64,000 nt of DNA, taken from the NCBI RefSeq assembly GCF_000170855.1, contig NZ_ABCQ01000014.1, positions 36,462 to 100,461 of the forward strand, given 5' to 3'. The notes under the pieces are model-generated. The model was not told the DNA's origin. It made no database searches and worked only from the letters and a program-made list of their open reading frames with translations. Each line of letters opens with the position of its first letter. Positions within the stretch are counted from its first letter, which is position 1. Position numbers and translations under genes: made by a program. This DNA comes from Moritella sp. PE36. Lineage in GTDB: Bacteria > Pseudomonadota > Gammaproteobacteria > Enterobacterales > Moritellaceae. This document shows, piece after piece, positions 62,873 through 64,000 of the stretch.

Positions 62873-64000
62873 CTAAGGGGGCTTATCAATTTGTTGTCCT
62901 AGGACTGGAATCACCGACTTAATATTCATCGTTATTCTCTGATTTCTGGTTTCAATATCTGGAACACAGGTGTTTTCCAATGGAACTGTACCTAGCGTAC
63001 AGTTATTGACACTAGTCCAAGGAAAACGGCTCCCGCCGCTTTCAGCAGTGCCTAAAGACTTAAAACCTAAAAAGCCCAAAGACCCTAAAATCCGAGTAAC
63101 CTTATTATTCTTCTTCGTCGCAATGGCAACCTGTCGAGTGAATGCGCGAACAACATTGGTAACGTTATCTTTTGTGCCCACGTCTTTTTTAACTAATGCC
63201 CACTTTTTCTCACGCGTTAACACGGTAATACCAACACCAGTAAGACCTGCTGTCTTTTTAACTAATTCTTGATAGTGGTTTTCTGAACGTTCGTAGAATA
63301 GCTTTATCGGGCGATTACGTTGTTTAAGGCGGTGTCCACCCATCCAGTTGAAGTAAGACGCAAAGCAACCGCAGTCGGCAGCAAGGCGTATCTTTTCAAA
63401 TAGGCAGAACTCTTGCTCTTTCTCAATGCGTCGAAGTTCGCGCCATACGGTAACCGATGGTGTTTTTTGGAATTGGAATTGTCGAAAGCAGAATGCACGT
63501 GACCAGGCGGTAACGTTAGTCACGGTTTCAACCAAATCAACTAGATCTGAATCTAAGTCTTTTTTTCCTTCAAGCTTATGTGCATCAATGTTTTTAGAAA
63601 TGTACTTAGCAATATAGGCAACCGCATCACCTTTACTGCGATCGACCTTTTCAATTTTAACTCGCGCTTCCATTGCTTTTAACTTTGGGTCGCCATCAAG
63701 CGTATACAGTTCATCGTTATCACGTTGGTGCTGATATTGAGTTAATAGCTGGGTAAAGTCTTCAACTTGGTTTTCTGGTACGAAGAAAACACCATGCCAA
63801 TGTGGTGTGCCGTCTACGTGAGGTTCAACAACACGCATACCGTAATAAGTTAGCCCTGCTCTATCGGCAGCTGCACGGAAGCGCTGCCACGATGTTTTCA
63901 ACCAATCATGCGCAGCAATCGGATCTGCACCATTCCAATTAGGATTTTCAACAAAGTACTTACCGTGTTTCTTTAACCGGTGATAGCGACCTGCAGCGGT
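62873..64000 (-). CDS. Phage replication endonuclease, P2 gpA-like (5' end outside window)
   Basis: Open to the right edge: the 33 codons before the TTG at 63901 continue in frame (…KKHGKYFVENPNWNG…), so the gene starts beyond 64000. At least 375 residues are visible. The HUH motif TPHWHGVFFV and the two-tyrosine motif AVAYIAKYISKN (Tyr-x3-Tyr) are intact, the catalytic set of rolling-circle initiators such as P2 gpA. It nicks the phage origin. It fixes the right-hand genes as phage replication functions. Confidence 0.9.
   Translation of the reverse strand, partial: TAAGRYHRLKKHGKYFVENPNWNGADPIAAHDWLKTSWQRFRAAADRAGLTYYGMRVVEPHVDGTPHWHGVFFVPENQVEDFTQLLTQYQHQRDNDELYTLDGDPKLKAMEARVKIEKVDRSKGDAVAYIAKYISKNIDAHKLEGKKDLDSDLVDLVETVTNVTAWSRAFCFRQFQFQKTPSVTVWRELRRIEKEQEFCLFEKIRLAADCGCFASYFNWMGGHRLKQRNRPIKLFYERSENHYQELVKKTAGLTGVGITVLTREKKWALVKKDVGTKDNVTNVVRAFTRQVAIATKKNNKVTRILGSLGFLGFKSLGTAESGGSRFPWTSVNNCTLGTVPLENTCVPDIETRNQRITMNIKSVIPVLGQQIDKPP

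Larger units (their letters stand above)
35380..64000. mobile_element. P2/K139/HP1-like prophage (right end outside window)
   Basis: Synteny from the left: spike and hub, tail fibre, baseplate, tape measure, frameshifted chaperone, tube, sheath, tail completion (S, R), head completion (L), terminase small (M), capsid (N), scaffold protease (O), all leftward. Then rightward terminase large (P) and portal (Q), holin-like genes, a cargo region, an ogr-like gene and a gpA-type replication gene. This is the divergent O/P layout of P2-type phages, with K139/HP1-like sheath and tube. Integrase, repressor and the right attachment site lie beyond 64000. Late genes look intact. Confidence 0.9.

Overview
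The window looks like a chromosomal segment of a marine gammaproteobacterium of the Vibrio/Photobacterium/Moritella/Shewanella kind. The reasons are clpA-clpS/cspD and tamA-tamB organisation, a periplasmic nitrate reductase locus with a small one-helix protein known from vibrios and relatives, a yvcK-moaA-LuxU-like neighbourhood, a Syp-like STAS/serine-phosphatase regulator pair, and a K139/HP1/P2-type prophage. A Moritella-like host is my best guess, but the sequence alone does not fix the genus.

Core region (1-13.3 kb): partial clpA, clpS, divergent cspD; tamB-tamA (outer-membrane translocation and assembly module); a deoxynucleoside kinase; an RhlE-type DEAD-box helicase; moaBCDE for molybdenum cofactor; a SpoU-type RNA methyltransferase.

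Nitrate respiration island (13.3-26.1 kb): transcribed leftward as napF-napD-napA-napB-napC-small membrane protein, followed by a second tandem napA-napB-napC-small membrane protein module. The two modules are near-identical but diverged paralogues and each ends in its own terminator. Upstream of napF lie a 7-2-7 NarP-type site and an FNR-type site. moaA and a divergent narQ-narP two-component pair follow, so the molybdopterin enzyme, its cofactor pathway and its nitrate sensor are clustered.

Surface/biofilm regulation island (26.2-34.0 kb): a Lon-N-domain protein, yvcK, and a leftward six-gene operon: STAS protein, lipoprotein, six-SLBB export protein, P-loop ATPase with an abnormal Walker A, SypE-like HATPase-REC-PP2C protein, and a LuxU-like HPt. 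It looks like a phosphorelay feeding a serine-phosphorylation partner switch attached to an envelope or polysaccharide export apparatus.

Prophage (about 35.4 kb to beyond the right edge): a P2/K139/HP1-like myophage. Tail and baseplate genes run leftward, and the tail chaperone has a clear -1 frameshift (A AAA AAA). Head genes (M, N, O, L, R, S) also run leftward; terminase and portal run rightward, then holin-like genes; an ogr-like activator and a partial gpA-type HUH replication endonuclease lie at the right edge. The integrase and repressor are outside the window.

Accessory cargo: between the portal/holin genes and the replication genes sits an integrase-less integron cassette array (four cassettes, four attC sites, a CALIN) and a 1046-residue protein made of about 17 nearly identical Sel1 repeats joined to a DUF2971-like C-terminal domain. 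A fifth, solitary cassette lies just outside the other (late-gene) end of the prophage. The Sel1 protein and cassette genes are the most likely place for an undescribed (possibly anti-phage) function.
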